Source of the DNA: Clostridiales bacterium
Lineage (GTDB): Bacteria; Bacillota; Clostridia; Christensenellales; CAG-138
NCBI GenBank assembly: GCA_009783775.1
Contig: WRCT01000003.1
Coordinates: forward strand, 1-29,542
Length of the DNA stretch: 29,542 nt
Direction: 5' to 3'
In this document: positions 8,444 through 19,141 of the stretch, in pieces
Layout: the number at the start of each line of letters is the position of its first letter
Position numbering within the stretch: position 1 is the stretch's first letter
Notes under the pieces: generated by a model
What the model was told of the DNA's origin: nothing
The model's input: only the letters and a program-made list of their open reading frames with translations
Databases searched by the model: none
Program-made: the position numbers and the translations under genes

Positions 8444-8468
8444 GCTTTATTATAGCGTTGACCCCAAA

Positions 8469-8496
8469 AGAATATGAATGGTGTTATCTTTGTCAA
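8469..8496 (-). promoter_or_regulatory. Candidate promoter of the amidase gene
   Basis: Minus strand: perfect TTGACA (8491-8496), 16-base spacer, TATTCT (8469-8474), 25 bases before the amidase ATG at 8443. The stop codon of the upstream phosphorylase lies within the -35 box. A second -10-like TATAAT is at 8449-8454 without a convincing -35. Confidence 0.55.
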
Positions 8497-9218
8497 ACCT
8501 TCATGCGCTCTATCATGTTTAGAATCAGATCCAGGGCCGCGCCTTTTTTCTCGTCGTTTACTTTTTCGATTCCCTTATCGGTGACGGTGAAGGCCATACC
8601 CGTGGCGTAGTTGGAAATGATACCGATGGACGCGTACTTCAACGCCCGCTCCGCCGCCAGCGGCGCCTCGGGCAAAATATCCATGCCGATGACCTGCGCG
8701 CCTAACATACGGAACATACGCACCTCGCTGGCGGTCTCAAAGCGCGGGCCGTCCGTGCCGGCGTAGATCACGCGGCCGGCGTAGGGCAGGTTGTTCTCTA
8801 AAATCTCCCGCTCCAATACATCGTTCAGCGCGGCGCAAAAGACTTCCTCCATGCCCGCGTGCGGGACAAGGCGGTGCTCGTAGGCAAAAGAGTTTTCGCG
8901 GCAATGCGTGAAGTCCAGAAAGTCGGTCAGAAGGCAAAAGCTGCCCAGCTTGTGCGCGTAATCGCAGGCGCCCACGCAGGAGACGCCGATGACGTGCGTC
9001 ACGCCGCAGAGGGAGAGCCCGAAAATGTTGCCGCGATAGTTCACGTCGCGCGCGTCCCGCTCCTGGAGCATACTGTGGCGGGTGATGATCAGGCATTCCT
9101 TACCGCCCGCGAGCGAAACCTCCGCGAGGGTAATCGGGCCGTAGGGGGTTTCCACTTCCCGCTCCCGATACGGCCTGCCGATATTCTCCGTATTGCCGCC
9201 GATGATCGCGAACTTCAT
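8493..9218 (-). CDS. MTAP-family purine nucleoside phosphorylase, substrate uncertain
   Basis: Enzymes of this trimeric PNP/MTAP family split purine nucleosides with phosphate, in methylthioadenosine or purine salvage. The 241-residue protein begins MKFAIIGGNT, a typical family start. Family marks include ITRHS (47-49 region, usually RHG), DFLDFTHCRENSF, and TDGPRFETASEVRMFRMLGA with GMD where MTAP enzymes usually have GMT. The purine-binding strand reads ISNYATGMA (Asn203), where human MTAP has the DYD motif; that Asn is typical of enzymes preferring 6-oxopurines. So inosine, guanosine or methylthioinosine is as plausible as methylthioadenosine. The frame is open 16 codons further upstream, but those codons lie inside the desulfoferrodoxin gene. 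The chosen ATG is four bases after that gene's stop and has a weak ribosome-binding site, implying translational coupling. Confidence 0.85.
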   Translation of the reverse strand: MKFAIIGGNTENIGRPYREREVETPYGPITLAEVSLAGGKECLIITRHSMLQERDARDVNYRGNIFGLSLCGVTHVIGVSCVGACDYAHKLGSFCLLTDFLDFTHCRENSFAYEHRLVPHAGMEEVFCAALNDVLEREILENNLPYAGRVIYAGTDGPRFETASEVRMFRMLGAQVIGMDILPEAPLAAERALKYASIGIISNYATGMAFTVTDKGIEKVNDEKKGAALDLILNMIERMKV

Positions 9219-9222
9219 ACGC

Positions 9223-9603
9223 TTACAGCGAGGCCGCCCATAGCCCGTGGAGATTGCAGTAGGCATAGACCGTGACGGGCCCGTCCGTGACGCAGGCGCG
9301 CGCGCGCGGCTCGCCCGTGGGCGAAAGCGCGACGCGGAAGGTGCTGTTCTCCTGCATGACGGCCACCCAGGCGATGTGGTGTTCTTCGGTCATGGGGTGC
9401 GGCACTTCGCCGACCTTGACGATTACCTTCTCGCCGTAGCGCGTGATGTTCGGCACGTGTTTTTCCGCCGCCGCGTCGACCGTGTTGGGGATAAGCTCCG
9501 TCATTTTCTCGCCGCAGCAAATCATGGGAACGCCGGCATTGTCGATCATGCCGACCAGATTGCCGCAGTGCTTGCACAGGAAAAACTTATGTTTCGTGAT
9601 CAT
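9223..9603 (-). CDS. dfx: Desulfoferrodoxin, class I superoxide reductase
   Basis: This enzyme reduces superoxide to hydrogen peroxide without making O2, a main oxygen defence of anaerobes; rubredoxin is the usual donor. The 126-residue protein has both iron sites. The N-terminal Fe(Cys)4 desulforedoxin domain shows FLCKHCGN and MICCGEKM (residues 9-34). The catalytic Fe(His4Cys) domain shows AEKHVP with the Glu-Lys pair, PHPMTEEHHIAWV, and AYCNLHGLW near the C-terminus. Class II enzymes lack the first site. The ATG at 9603 has AAGGAGGG upstream and a strong sigma-A promoter. The nucleoside phosphorylase follows four bases after its stop. The rubredoxin at 6550 is the likely electron partner. 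Confidence 0.97.
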   Translation of the reverse strand: MITKHKFFLCKHCGNLVGMIDNAGVPMICCGEKMTELIPNTVDAAAEKHVPNITRYGEKVIVKVGEVPHPMTEEHHIAWVAVMQENSTFRVALSPTGEPRARACVTDGPVTVYAYCNLHGLWAASL

Positions 9604-9637
9604 GGAACGCCCTCCTTAATATTTTGGTACTATTTGT

Positions 9638-9666
9638 ATTATACTGCCAAATCGCGCGGCAGGCAA
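9638..9666 (-). promoter_or_regulatory. Sigma-A-type promoter of dfx
   Basis: Minus strand: TTGCCT (9661-9666), 17-base spacer, TATAAT (9638-9643), 35 bases before the dfx ATG. Its boxes are almost the same as the rubredoxin operon promoter (TTGCCT and TATAAT), so the two operons may be expressed at similar basal strength. Confidence 0.8.
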
Positions 9667-9679
9667 GGGGGTTTTGAGA

Positions 9680-10357
9680 TTAAAGCGGCTTTTTCGCCGG
9701 AAGGCCCGCCTTGCGCGGATAGGCGGACGGTGTTGGTGTCTTTTTGGTGCATATGATCAGGTTGCGCACGCCGTAGTCGGCGGGCACCGCAACCTGTGAT
9801 AGCGTACCGCCCAGGATAAAAGCCGCGTTTTGCGCCAGCGGCAGCTCGGCGAAAGTCTCACCCTTGTAGCAGATACTCTGCCCGCCTACGCGCACCAGCG
9901 GCAGGGTCAGCTCCAGCAGCACGGGCAGGGGCGCGACCGCGCGGGTGAGCGCGGCGTCGAACCGTTCCCGATACTTGGCGTCCCGCCCCATGTCCTCCGC
10001 GCGTAAGTGCAGGCAGGTTGCGGCCAGGCCAAGCTCCGCGCAGAGCGTTTCTAAAAACTTTACCCGTTTTTGCAAACTGTCCATCAGCGTCAGCTGTAAA
10101 TCGGGCCGTGTAATGAGCAGCGGCACGCCGGGAAAGCCCGCGCCCGTGCCCACATCAACCACAGTCGCTCCCTCTTTCAGATAAGGCAGGGCGGCCAGCG
10201 AATCCAAAAAATGCTTTGTGGCTATCGCCTCCGGTTCGGTGATGGCCGTCAGGTTTATCTTTTGATTCCATTCAATCAGCAGCCGGATATATGCGACAAA
10301 TTTGTCGCACTGTTCACCGGTTAGGTTGGGAATCTTCTCAAACAACAGTTCCCGCAT
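9680..10357 (-). CDS. rsmG: 16S rRNA (guanine527-N7)-methyltransferase RsmG
   Basis: RsmG methylates N7 of G527 in 16S rRNA using S-adenosylmethionine; its loss gives low-level streptomycin resistance. The 225-residue protein has the N-terminal helical segment with LIEWNQKINLTAIT, the family mark HFLDSL, the SAM-binding loop VVDVGTGAGFPGVPL (about 66-80), and the TRAVAPLPVLLEL motif. The last 15-20 residues are basic and Pro-rich, slightly beyond the usual end. It overlaps the upstream mnmG by 20 bases, the conserved gidA-gidB order, and is the last gene of the long minus-strand run. The dfx promoter begins 14 bases beyond its stop. Confidence 0.97.
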   Translation of the reverse strand: MRELLFEKIPNLTGEQCDKFVAYIRLLIEWNQKINLTAITEPEAIATKHFLDSLAALPYLKEGATVVDVGTGAGFPGVPLLITRPDLQLTLMDSLQKRVKFLETLCAELGLAATCLHLRAEDMGRDAKYRERFDAALTRAVAPLPVLLELTLPLVRVGGQSICYKGETFAELPLAQNAAFILGGTLSQVAVPADYGVRNLIICTKKTPTPSAYPRKAGLPAKKPL

Positions 10358-12209
10358 GGGAGAATCCTTTCTTCACGTGAATCAATAATACGGACACGTC
10401 CGCCGGATTGACGCCGGAAATGCGTGAGGCCTGACCGATGGACCGCGGGCGAATGGCGTTGAGCTTTTGCCGCGCCTCCAGCCGCAGGCCGGACAGCCGG
10501 CCGTAGTCGATATCCTCCGGCAGGGGTTCGTTCTCCAACGCCTTTTCGCGGGCGACCTGCTCACGCTGTTTTTGGATATAACCGTCATAGCGCGCCAGCA
10601 CGTTCACCTGCTCCTCCACCTCGGGCGCGAGCGCCTCCAGCCGGTCAAAGAGCCGCAGCAGGTCGGCGTACCGCACCTTGGGCCGCTTGAGCAGGTCAAA
10701 GAGCCGCACGCCCGTTTTGGGCGCGGGCTCGCCCAGGCTTGCCAAAAAGGTATTTAATGCCTCGGTCGGCGCGACATGGGTATCCAGCTTTTGCAGCGTC
10801 GCGTTTAAGCTGTCCTGTTTTTGCACCAACTTATCGTAACGCGCTTGGCAAATCAGGCCGGTTGCTCTGGCGCGCTCCGTCAGACGCAGGTCGGCGTTGT
10901 CCTGCCGCAGCAGGAGCCGATACTCGCAGCGCGAGGTCATCATGCGATAGGGCTCCGCCGTGCCGCGCGTGACCAGATCGTCCACCAGCACACCCAAATA
11001 GGCGTCGCTGCGCGAGAGCAGGAAGGGCTCTTCGCCCCGCGCCCAGCGGGCCGCGTTGATCCCCGCCAACAGGCCCTGCGCGGCGGCCTCCTCGTACCCC
11101 GAGCTGCCATTGATCTGCCCCGCTGTGAACAGGCCGGACACGGATTTTACCATCAGCGCGGCGTTCAATACCGTAGGATCCAGGCAATCATACTCAATGG
11201 CGTAACCCAGGCGCAGGATCTCGCAACGAGCAAGGCCCGGCAGGGTGCGCAGCATGGCGATTTGCACATCGGCGGGCAGGCTGGTGCTCATGCCCTGCAC
11301 ATACATCTCCGAGGTGGTCAATCCCTCCGGCTCAATGAAGATCTGGTGCCGGTCCTTGTCCGCGAATTTGACGACCTTGTCCTCGATGGACGGGCAGTAA
11401 CGCGTGGCCGCGGCGTGGATCTTGCCGCTGTAGAGCGGGGAGCGGTGCAGATTATCTAAAATAATCCGGTGCGTCTGCGCGTTGGTATAGGTGAGATAGC
11501 AGGGCTCCTGCGCCATATGGCGCGGCCCGTTTAAGAACGAAAAAGCGGGCATGGGATCGTCGCCCGGCTGGATCTGCATTTGCGAAAGGTCCAGGCTCTC
11601 CCGACTGACGCGGGCCGGCGTACCGGTTTTGAACCGTTGCAGCGACAGCCCAAGCCCTGTCAGCACGGCGGAGAGCCCCTCACTGCGCGCCAGGCCGGCC
11701 GGTCCGCTTTCCCACGCATCGTCGCCGATCAGGGTGCGACTTTTTAGGTACACCCCCGCCGCCAGCACCACGGCGCGGCAGGAATAGCTTGTGCCCTCGG
11801 CGGTAACGACCCCCGAAATGCAACCGTTCTTGGTTGGAAGTTGCGTGACCTCGCCCTGCGCCAGCGTAAGATTTTCCTGCGTTTGCAAGGCGCGTATCAT
11901 CCGTTCATGGTAGCGGCGTTTGTCCATTTGTGCGCGCAGAGAGTGCACGGCGGGGCCCTTGCCCGTGTTGAGCATACGCATTTGGATCAGCGTGTCGTCC
12001 GCCGCCAGCGCCATTTCGCCGCCCAGCGCGTCGATCTCGCGCACCAAGTGACCCTTACCCGTGCCGCCGATGGCGGGGTTGCAGGGCATTAAGCCCACGC
12101 TATCCAGGTCAAGCGTCAGCAGAAGGGTCTTTTGCCCCATGCGCGCGCAGGCCAAGGCGGCCTCCGTGCCGGCGTGGCCCGCTCCTATGACGACGATGTC
12201 ATAACTCAT
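10338..12209 (-). CDS. mnmG: tRNA uridine-5-carboxymethylaminomethyl modification enzyme MnmG
   Basis: With MnmE, MnmG installs the (carboxymethyl)aminomethyl group at C5 of wobble U34 in several tRNAs, using FAD, glycine or ammonium and methylene-tetrahydrofolate. The 623-residue length matches the family. The N-terminus MSYDIVVIGAGHAG is the FAD-binding Rossmann motif. PCNPAIGGTGKGHLVREIDALGG, YEYDCLDP-like EYDCLDPTVLNAAL, and GQINGSSGYEEAAAQGLLAG are family signatures. The helical C-terminal region ends with the MnmE-binding segment and ISGVNPADVSVLLIH. The ATG at 12209 overlaps the upstream EIIC gene by four bases (ATGA). mnmE is not in the window. Confidence 0.98.
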   Translation of the reverse strand: MSYDIVVIGAGHAGTEAALACARMGQKTLLLTLDLDSVGLMPCNPAIGGTGKGHLVREIDALGGEMALAADDTLIQMRMLNTGKGPAVHSLRAQMDKRRYHERMIRALQTQENLTLAQGEVTQLPTKNGCISGVVTAEGTSYSCRAVVLAAGVYLKSRTLIGDDAWESGPAGLARSEGLSAVLTGLGLSLQRFKTGTPARVSRESLDLSQMQIQPGDDPMPAFSFLNGPRHMAQEPCYLTYTNAQTHRIILDNLHRSPLYSGKIHAAATRYCPSIEDKVVKFADKDRHQIFIEPEGLTTSEMYVQGMSTSLPADVQIAMLRTLPGLARCEILRLGYAIEYDCLDPTVLNAALMVKSVSGLFTAGQINGSSGYEEAAAQGLLAGINAARWARGEEPFLLSRSDAYLGVLVDDLVTRGTAEPYRMMTSRCEYRLLLRQDNADLRLTERARATGLICQARYDKLVQKQDSLNATLQKLDTHVAPTEALNTFLASLGEPAPKTGVRLFDLLKRPKVRYADLLRLFDRLEALAPEVEEQVNVLARYDGYIQKQREQVAREKALENEPLPEDIDYGRLSGLRLEARQKLNAIRPRSIGQASRISGVNPADVSVLLIHVKKGFSHAGTVV

Positions 12210-13261
12210 ATGACCAGGTCGCCCTCACGGATCCATTTGATTTTGCGGAAAAACCAGCCGAAGAAGAAACAGAGGATAGCCGGAAGAATGACGCAGAGGA
12301 AGGCCAGGGAGAACCAGTGCCAGGCGGTGACGGTGATACCGCCGTCCAGCCAGCCGGTGATCACGCCGATGGGGCCGACCAGCCCGCAGGTGCCCATGCC
12401 CGCCGCGACGGGCGGTCCGTTCATTTCCAGCTGAAACACGGTGGTCGCCAGCGCGCCGCCAATGGCGGAGGCCAGCAATGGCCCGAGCCAAATGCGGGGG
12501 TTTTTGATCACATTCGGCAGCTGCAGCTTGGCGGTGCCAAGCCCCTGCGAGACCAGGCCGCCCCAGCGATTTTCCCGAAAGCTCATGACCGCAAAGCCCA
12601 CCATCTGGGCGCAGCAGCCCGCGACCGCCGCGCCGCCGGCCAGGCCCGTTACGCCTGCGCCCAAGGCGGCACAGATCGCCGCACTGCTGACCGGACCGGT
12701 GAGCGCCGCGCCGATGGCCGTGCCGATGATAATGCCCATGAGCAGCGGCTGCTGGCCCGTGGCCCATTGGATCACGTCGCCGATCCACAGCGCGCCGATA
12801 CGGATATAGGGCGCGGTGCAGATCGCCAGCCCGTAGCCGACCAAGATCGTCACGGTGGGGGTGACCAGCAAATCAACTTTCGTCTCTTTGGAAATCGCCT
12901 TGCCGAACTCGCTCGCCACAATGGCCGTAACGAGCACCGCCAGCGGGCCGCCCTCGCCGCCCATCGTTGCGGTAAGCAGCCCGACAACCGTCAGCGAGCA
13001 CAATACCAATGGCGGCGCGCCCAGCGAGTAGCCGATGGCCACGGCCATCGCAGGACCTGTGGCGTCTTTGGCGTACCCGCCCAATTCCACCAAGAAGGGG
13101 ATATTGGCATGGGTGCCGATGGTGTTGAAAATCGTGCTGATCAGCAGTGAGGCAAAGAGCCCCACCGCGATCGCGCCGAAGGCGTCAATGAAATAACGCT
13201 TTGGCGAAATGACTATGTTCTTGCGCGCCAGAAAGGCCGAAAATCCCTTTTTATTCTCCAC
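12206..13261 (-). CDS. PTS EIIC-like integral membrane transporter
   Basis: This 351-residue membrane protein has about nine to ten hydrophobic segments with many small residues. Examples are AIAVGLFASLLISTI near residue 35, VLCSLTVVGLLTA, LVTAIVASEF, IIGTAIGAALTGPVSSAA and LAFLCVILPAILCFFFGWFF near the end. It resembles the PTS_EIIC_2 group of putative sugar-permease subunits, which usually stand alone without EIIA or EIIB. No phosphorylatable His or Cys domain and no other PTS gene is nearby, so transport may not be PTS-driven. It sits between ydcF (9-base gap) and mnmG (ATGA overlap) in an otherwise housekeeping operon. The substrate is unknown. Confidence 0.75.
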   Translation of the reverse strand: MENKKGFSAFLARKNIVISPKRYFIDAFGAIAVGLFASLLISTIFNTIGTHANIPFLVELGGYAKDATGPAMAVAIGYSLGAPPLVLCSLTVVGLLTATMGGEGGPLAVLVTAIVASEFGKAISKETKVDLLVTPTVTILVGYGLAICTAPYIRIGALWIGDVIQWATGQQPLLMGIIIGTAIGAALTGPVSSAAICAALGAGVTGLAGGAAVAGCCAQMVGFAVMSFRENRWGGLVSQGLGTAKLQLPNVIKNPRIWLGPLLASAIGGALATTVFQLEMNGPPVAAGMGTCGLVGPIGVITGWLDGGITVTAWHWFSLAFLCVILPAILCFFFGWFFRKIKWIREGDLVI

Positions 13262-13270
13262 TTTTTCCTC

Positions 13271-14016
13271 CTAAATCCTTCCTAATAATGCGTACACTAC
13301 AATCCCGACCGACTCGCGCATAAAATTATTGAGCGCGACATAGGACGCGTCCGGCGCGGCCAGCCCCTGGGCGGCAAGCCCCTGCGCGCGCGCCACGCGG
13401 CCGGCGCGGTATACATGAAAACCGGTGGTTACAAAGGCCATCCGCGCCTCGCCCGCGAACCGCTCATCAATCAGCGTTTTGGAGAACGCGAAGTTCTCCA
13501 GCGTGTTGGTCGCTTCTTCCTCGAGAACGATTCGTTCGGGCGCGATTCCTCGCGAAATCAGATACTTGGCCATAACCGAGGCCTCCGTCACGGTTTCGCC
13601 CGGGCCTTGCCCGCCCGTCACGACAACCACACAGTCGGGGTGGTTCTCCAGATAATGCAGGGCTGTGTTCAAGCGCTTGGTGAGGATCCAGCTCAATTGG
13701 TCGCCGTGAATGCCCGCGCCCAGCACGATGAGCGCGTCCGCCTCGACCTTTTCCTCTTTGTTGATCGCGGAGAGCATGAGGCAGCCGCAGACGATGAAAA
13801 GGACCAGCGCGAGCGCAAGCCCGCTGACCGCCGTCCATTTCAATACGGCCCAGATCCCCCGCTTCAAGCGCGGCCAAAAGATGCCGAGAATCAGCAGCGG
13901 CAGGCCCAGGATCGCGGGCATCACGATACCGAGGTTCATATTGGACCGCGTCATGGCAAAGATGGTATCGGCTATCAGCAGAATCCCGCCGAGGGTCATA
14001 AAGAAACGAATCACTT

Positions 14017-14020
<4 letters not shown>
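13271..14020 (-). CDS. YdcF/SanA-like DUF218 membrane protein
   Basis: DUF218 proteins (YdcF, SanA and ElyC relatives) are membrane-linked proteins tied to cell-envelope integrity; their chemistry is poorly known. From the ATG at 14020 the protein is 249 residues. Three hydrophobic segments lie at about 5-22, 29-48 and 58-85, followed by the DUF218 domain from about 92. That domain shows [53 protein letters not shown] and [16 protein letters not shown], the standard run of family motifs. A start seven codons earlier is possible, but the ATG used here overlaps the uvrA stop as ATGA, the pattern repeated across this operon. An undecaprenyl-phosphate-related role is possible, since uppP starts the same run, but this is inference. 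Confidence 0.88.
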
Positions 14021-16832
<2,812 letters not shown>

Positions 16833-16836
<4 letters not shown>

Positions 16837-17438
16837 GTTGTTTCCTTGCGTAATTTGCGCCGCAGGTTGCGGGCCAGCGCGGGAAGCGCCCGCACAAAAG
16901 CGTAGTCGCGCACCCGCATATCCCGCGCACTGCGCGGCAGCACATAGTTCAAACGGTCCTCGCGCCTGTCCGGCAGCTTAAACCAGGCCCAATTGGTATC
17001 CATATAGCGAAACCCGAGTTTGGTAAAGAGGTGCTGCATTCGTTTGTTCGAGCCCATGGTGCTCGCGTAGATACGCTTGAGCCCCATTCCCTCAAAGACA
17101 AAGGCAAAGAGAACCCGAAGCGCCTCGGTACCGTAGCCCTGGTTCTTCCGGCTGTCGTTCTGCATCACAATGCCAAAGGAACAATAGCCCCTGTCGCGGT
17201 TGATTCCCTTCAGCCCCAAAAGGCCAACGGGCGTGCCATCGGGCAGGAAAATGCCCAAACGCGGGTGCTCCATGGTCTGCGTCAAAGCGCGTCTGTACCG
17301 CTTCTCGCAAGCGGTTTCCTCGTAAACCGAGGTAGACATACCGGAAAGCGGGTCGTTCTCATAACCGCGCCAAAAGTCATGCCACTCCTCGCGCGTAAAC
17401 CCCCGAATGCTTATGCGTTCCCCTCTCAACTCTTCCAT
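16833..17438 (-). CDS. GNAT-family N-acetyltransferase
   Basis: This 201-residue protein has the GNAT fold, which moves an acetyl group from acetyl-CoA to an amine. The acetyl-CoA pyrophosphate loop is [14 protein letters not shown] (about 94-107), close to the canonical Q/RxxGxG/A, followed by [23 protein letters not shown], the usual motif B region. The layout resembles RimJ/RimL-like acetyltransferases. About 45 C-terminal residues beyond the core are strongly basic (for example [10 protein letters not shown]), which is unusual and may bind nucleic acid or ribosomes; this is inference. It starts three bases after ispDF and overlaps uvrA by four. The substrate is unknown. Confidence 0.87.
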
Positions 17439-17441
17439 AAA

Positions 17442-18572
17442 CTATACCGTCACAAGCGCCTGCGCCGAAACACACAGCCCCCGCCCCTCGTCGTTTTGTC
17501 CCTCGGTCGTCGTCGCCTTGACCGAAACGGCGGATAGCGGCAAGCCCAGGTCGGCCGCGATATTCTCCCGCATTTGCGGGATATGGGGCGCGAGCTTGGG
17601 CTTTTCGCAAACGATCGTCGCGTCCACATGGCGGGCGCGCTTGCCCTGTTTATGCAAAAGAGACGCCGTTTCCCGCAGCAGCATACGGCTGTCCGCGTCC
17701 TTATAGCGGGGGTCGCTGTCCGGAAAATGCTGCCCGATATCGCCCAGCGCGCACGCGCCGAGCAGGGCGTCGGCAATCGCGTGCAGCAGCACATCCGCGT
17801 CACTGTGGCCCAACAGTCCCTTTTCGTAGGGGACCGTGACCCCGCCCAAAACCAGCGGCCGCCCCGCGACCAGGCGGTGGGTATCAAAGCCTGTGCCGTA
17901 CACAGTAGGCCGGTAGGGGACGACGCCCTCGGCGTCCCGTTGTAACATTTGTTCGCAGTCGGACCAGTCTGCGGGGGTGGTGAGCTTTCGGTTGCGCTCA
18001 CTGCCGGACACAAAATGAATCTTGCCCCAGCGTGCCAGAAATACGGTCGCGTCGTCGGTCGCGCCGGGGGTTGCTTGCGCGTAAGCCGCCTGTATCATGG
18101 GCAGGGAAAAGGCCTGCGGGGTTTGCATACGCCAGAGGGTTTCACGCGGCACAGGGACCGCGCCCGCACCCTCCCGCCGCAGCACGGTGTCCGCCATGGG
18201 AATCGCCGCCACGCCGCTGCCGTGCGTGGCCGCGCTCTTTATACACTTGCGCACCAGGTCCGCGTCCGCCATGGGCCGCGCCGCGTCGTGGATCACGGCG
18301 ATATCCCCCGCCGCGACGGCCAGCGCGTTACGCGCCGAATGAAAGCGCGTCTGCCCGCCGGGCACAAAGGTGACGGGGATCGGCAGTTCGGCTTGTTCCA
18401 AAAACGCGCGAATGTTTTCGCCGCCCGCAACGACAAGGCAATCACACCCACCCTCAATCAGCGCAAGCGCGCTGCGCAGCAGGGGGGCCTGTCCGGCCAG
18501 GGGGGTGATCAATTTGTCAAATCCCATGCGCTCGGACGATCCGGCGCAGAGGAGGATTCCCGTTACTCTCAT
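17442..18572 (-). CDS. ispDF: Bifunctional IspD-IspF (MEP isoprenoid pathway)
   Basis: One 376-residue polypeptide carries two non-consecutive MEP-pathway enzymes. Residues 1 to about 215 are IspD, which joins CTP to methylerythritol 4-phosphate; it shows [24 protein letters not shown] and TDDATVF. Residues about 222-376 are IspF, which makes the cyclic diphosphate; it shows GTGFDTHRL with the zinc Asp and His (the usual family form is YDVH), [21 protein letters not shown] with the third zinc ligand, [18 protein letters not shown], and [14 protein letters not shown] near the end. IspE, which acts between them, is absent here. The product feeds isopentenyl diphosphate and so undecaprenyl carriers, in keeping with uppP upstream. 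Five bases separate it from the preceding small gene. Confidence 0.96.
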   Translation of the reverse strand: MRVTGILLCAGSSERMGFDKLITPLAGQAPLLRSALALIEGGCDCLVVAGGENIRAFLEQAELPIPVTFVPGGQTRFHSARNALAVAAGDIAVIHDAARPMADADLVRKCIKSAATHGSGVAAIPMADTVLRREGAGAVPVPRETLWRMQTPQAFSLPMIQAAYAQATPGATDDATVFLARWGKIHFVSGSERNRKLTTPADWSDCEQMLQRDAEGVVPYRPTVYGTGFDTHRLVAGRPLVLGGVTVPYEKGLLGHSDADVLLHAIADALLGACALGDIGQHFPDSDPRYKDADSRMLLRETASLLHKQGKRARHVDATIVCEKPKLAPHIPQMRENIAADLGLPLSAVSVKATTTEGQNDEGRGLCVSAQALVTV

Positions 18573-18577
18573 ATGCT

Positions 18578-18808
18578 CTAATCCGAAAACTCCCGAAACA
18601 GTATATCTAGCGCAGTTGCATCATGAATTTCGCCCGTACTGATAAACCGTTCGACTTCGATATGCTCGTCCTCAAAAAACTCTACTTCCCATTTTTCGCC
18701 CGGCACAGTAATTTCAACCAATAGACTGTCTCTGATTTTGCTCAAAGAAAAGAAAATCTTTGCCTCTTCTAACTTTTCTAAAAAATCTATCACTTTTCCA
18801 ATGCTCAC
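18578..18808 (-). CDS. Small acidic protein of unknown function
   Basis: This 76-residue protein is acidic, with several strand-like stretches: [20 protein letters not shown] and [13 protein letters not shown]. It has no cysteines, signal peptide or membrane helix. The start is GTG at 18808, preceded by GAAGGAAAG at a workable distance. It sits between rqcP (20-base gap) and ispDF (5-base gap), all on one strand, so it should be co-transcribed. No family was recognised with confidence. Small proteins with a similar KWEVEF core occur as stand-alone hypotheticals and, in some settings, beside toxins, but no toxin is visible here. Base composition is lower in GC than its neighbours, which may indicate later arrival. 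Confidence 0.65.
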   Translation of the reverse strand: MSIGKVIDFLEKLEEAKIFFSLSKIRDSLLVEITVPGEKWEVEFFEDEHIEVERFISTGEIHDATALDILFREFSD

Positions 18809-18828
18809 AAAAAACTTCTTTCCTTCGT

Positions 18829-19071
18829 CTATTCAATAATCGTATACAGGCTGTCCGCGTCCTCTTTGCGGACGGCCTCGGGCGTGCTGTTTACGCGCAG
18901 GCGAATATGCCGCCCGCCCAGCAGCAAATCCAGCGCATCGCCCGCCTTGATATCCGTGGCGGGCTTGGCGACCTTGCCGTTGACCGTCACGCGGCCCGCG
19001 CCGGCGGCCTCGTTTGCCACACTGCGGCGTTTGATCAGGCGGGAGACTTTTAAGTATTTATCCAAACGCAT
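18829..19071 (-). CDS. rqcP: S4-domain RNA-binding protein RqcP
   Basis: RqcP (B. subtilis YabO) binds the large ribosomal subunit beside RqcH and helps add alanine tails to stalled nascent chains, marking them for degradation. The 80-residue protein is essentially one S4 domain: MRLDKYLKVSRLIKRRSVAN, then GRVTVNGKVAKPATDIKAGD. The typical length is about 85. AAGGAG lies before the ATG at 19071. It follows uppP after 70 bases that include a 13-bp hairpin. RqcH is not in the window. A heat-shock Hsp15-like role is a less likely alternative, since those proteins are longer and more basic at the C-terminus. Confidence 0.9.
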   Translation of the reverse strand: MRLDKYLKVSRLIKRRSVANEAAGAGRVTVNGKVAKPATDIKAGDALDLLLGGRHIRLRVNSTPEAVRKEDADSLYTIIE

Positions 19072-19090
19072 TTGTTTTCTCCTTTTTCTC

Positions 19091-19120
19091 TTACCTTTCT
19101 TTTAGAAAAAAGAAAGGTAA
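19091..19120. repeat. Perfect 13-bp hairpin between uppP and rqcP
   Basis: TTACCTTTCTTTT (19091-19103), loop AGAA, AAAAGAAAGGTAA (19108-19120). Neither side is followed by a clear T-run, so it is not a strong intrinsic terminator. It could protect an mRNA end or attenuate read-through from uppP into rqcP. Confidence 0.65.
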
Positions 19121-19141
19121 CCAAAGAAAATCATGGTTGTT

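Noticed and set aside
19091..19120. Hairpin considered as an intrinsic terminator after uppP
   Set aside because: The stem is A/T-rich and no T-run follows on either strand, so it is listed only as a hairpin.
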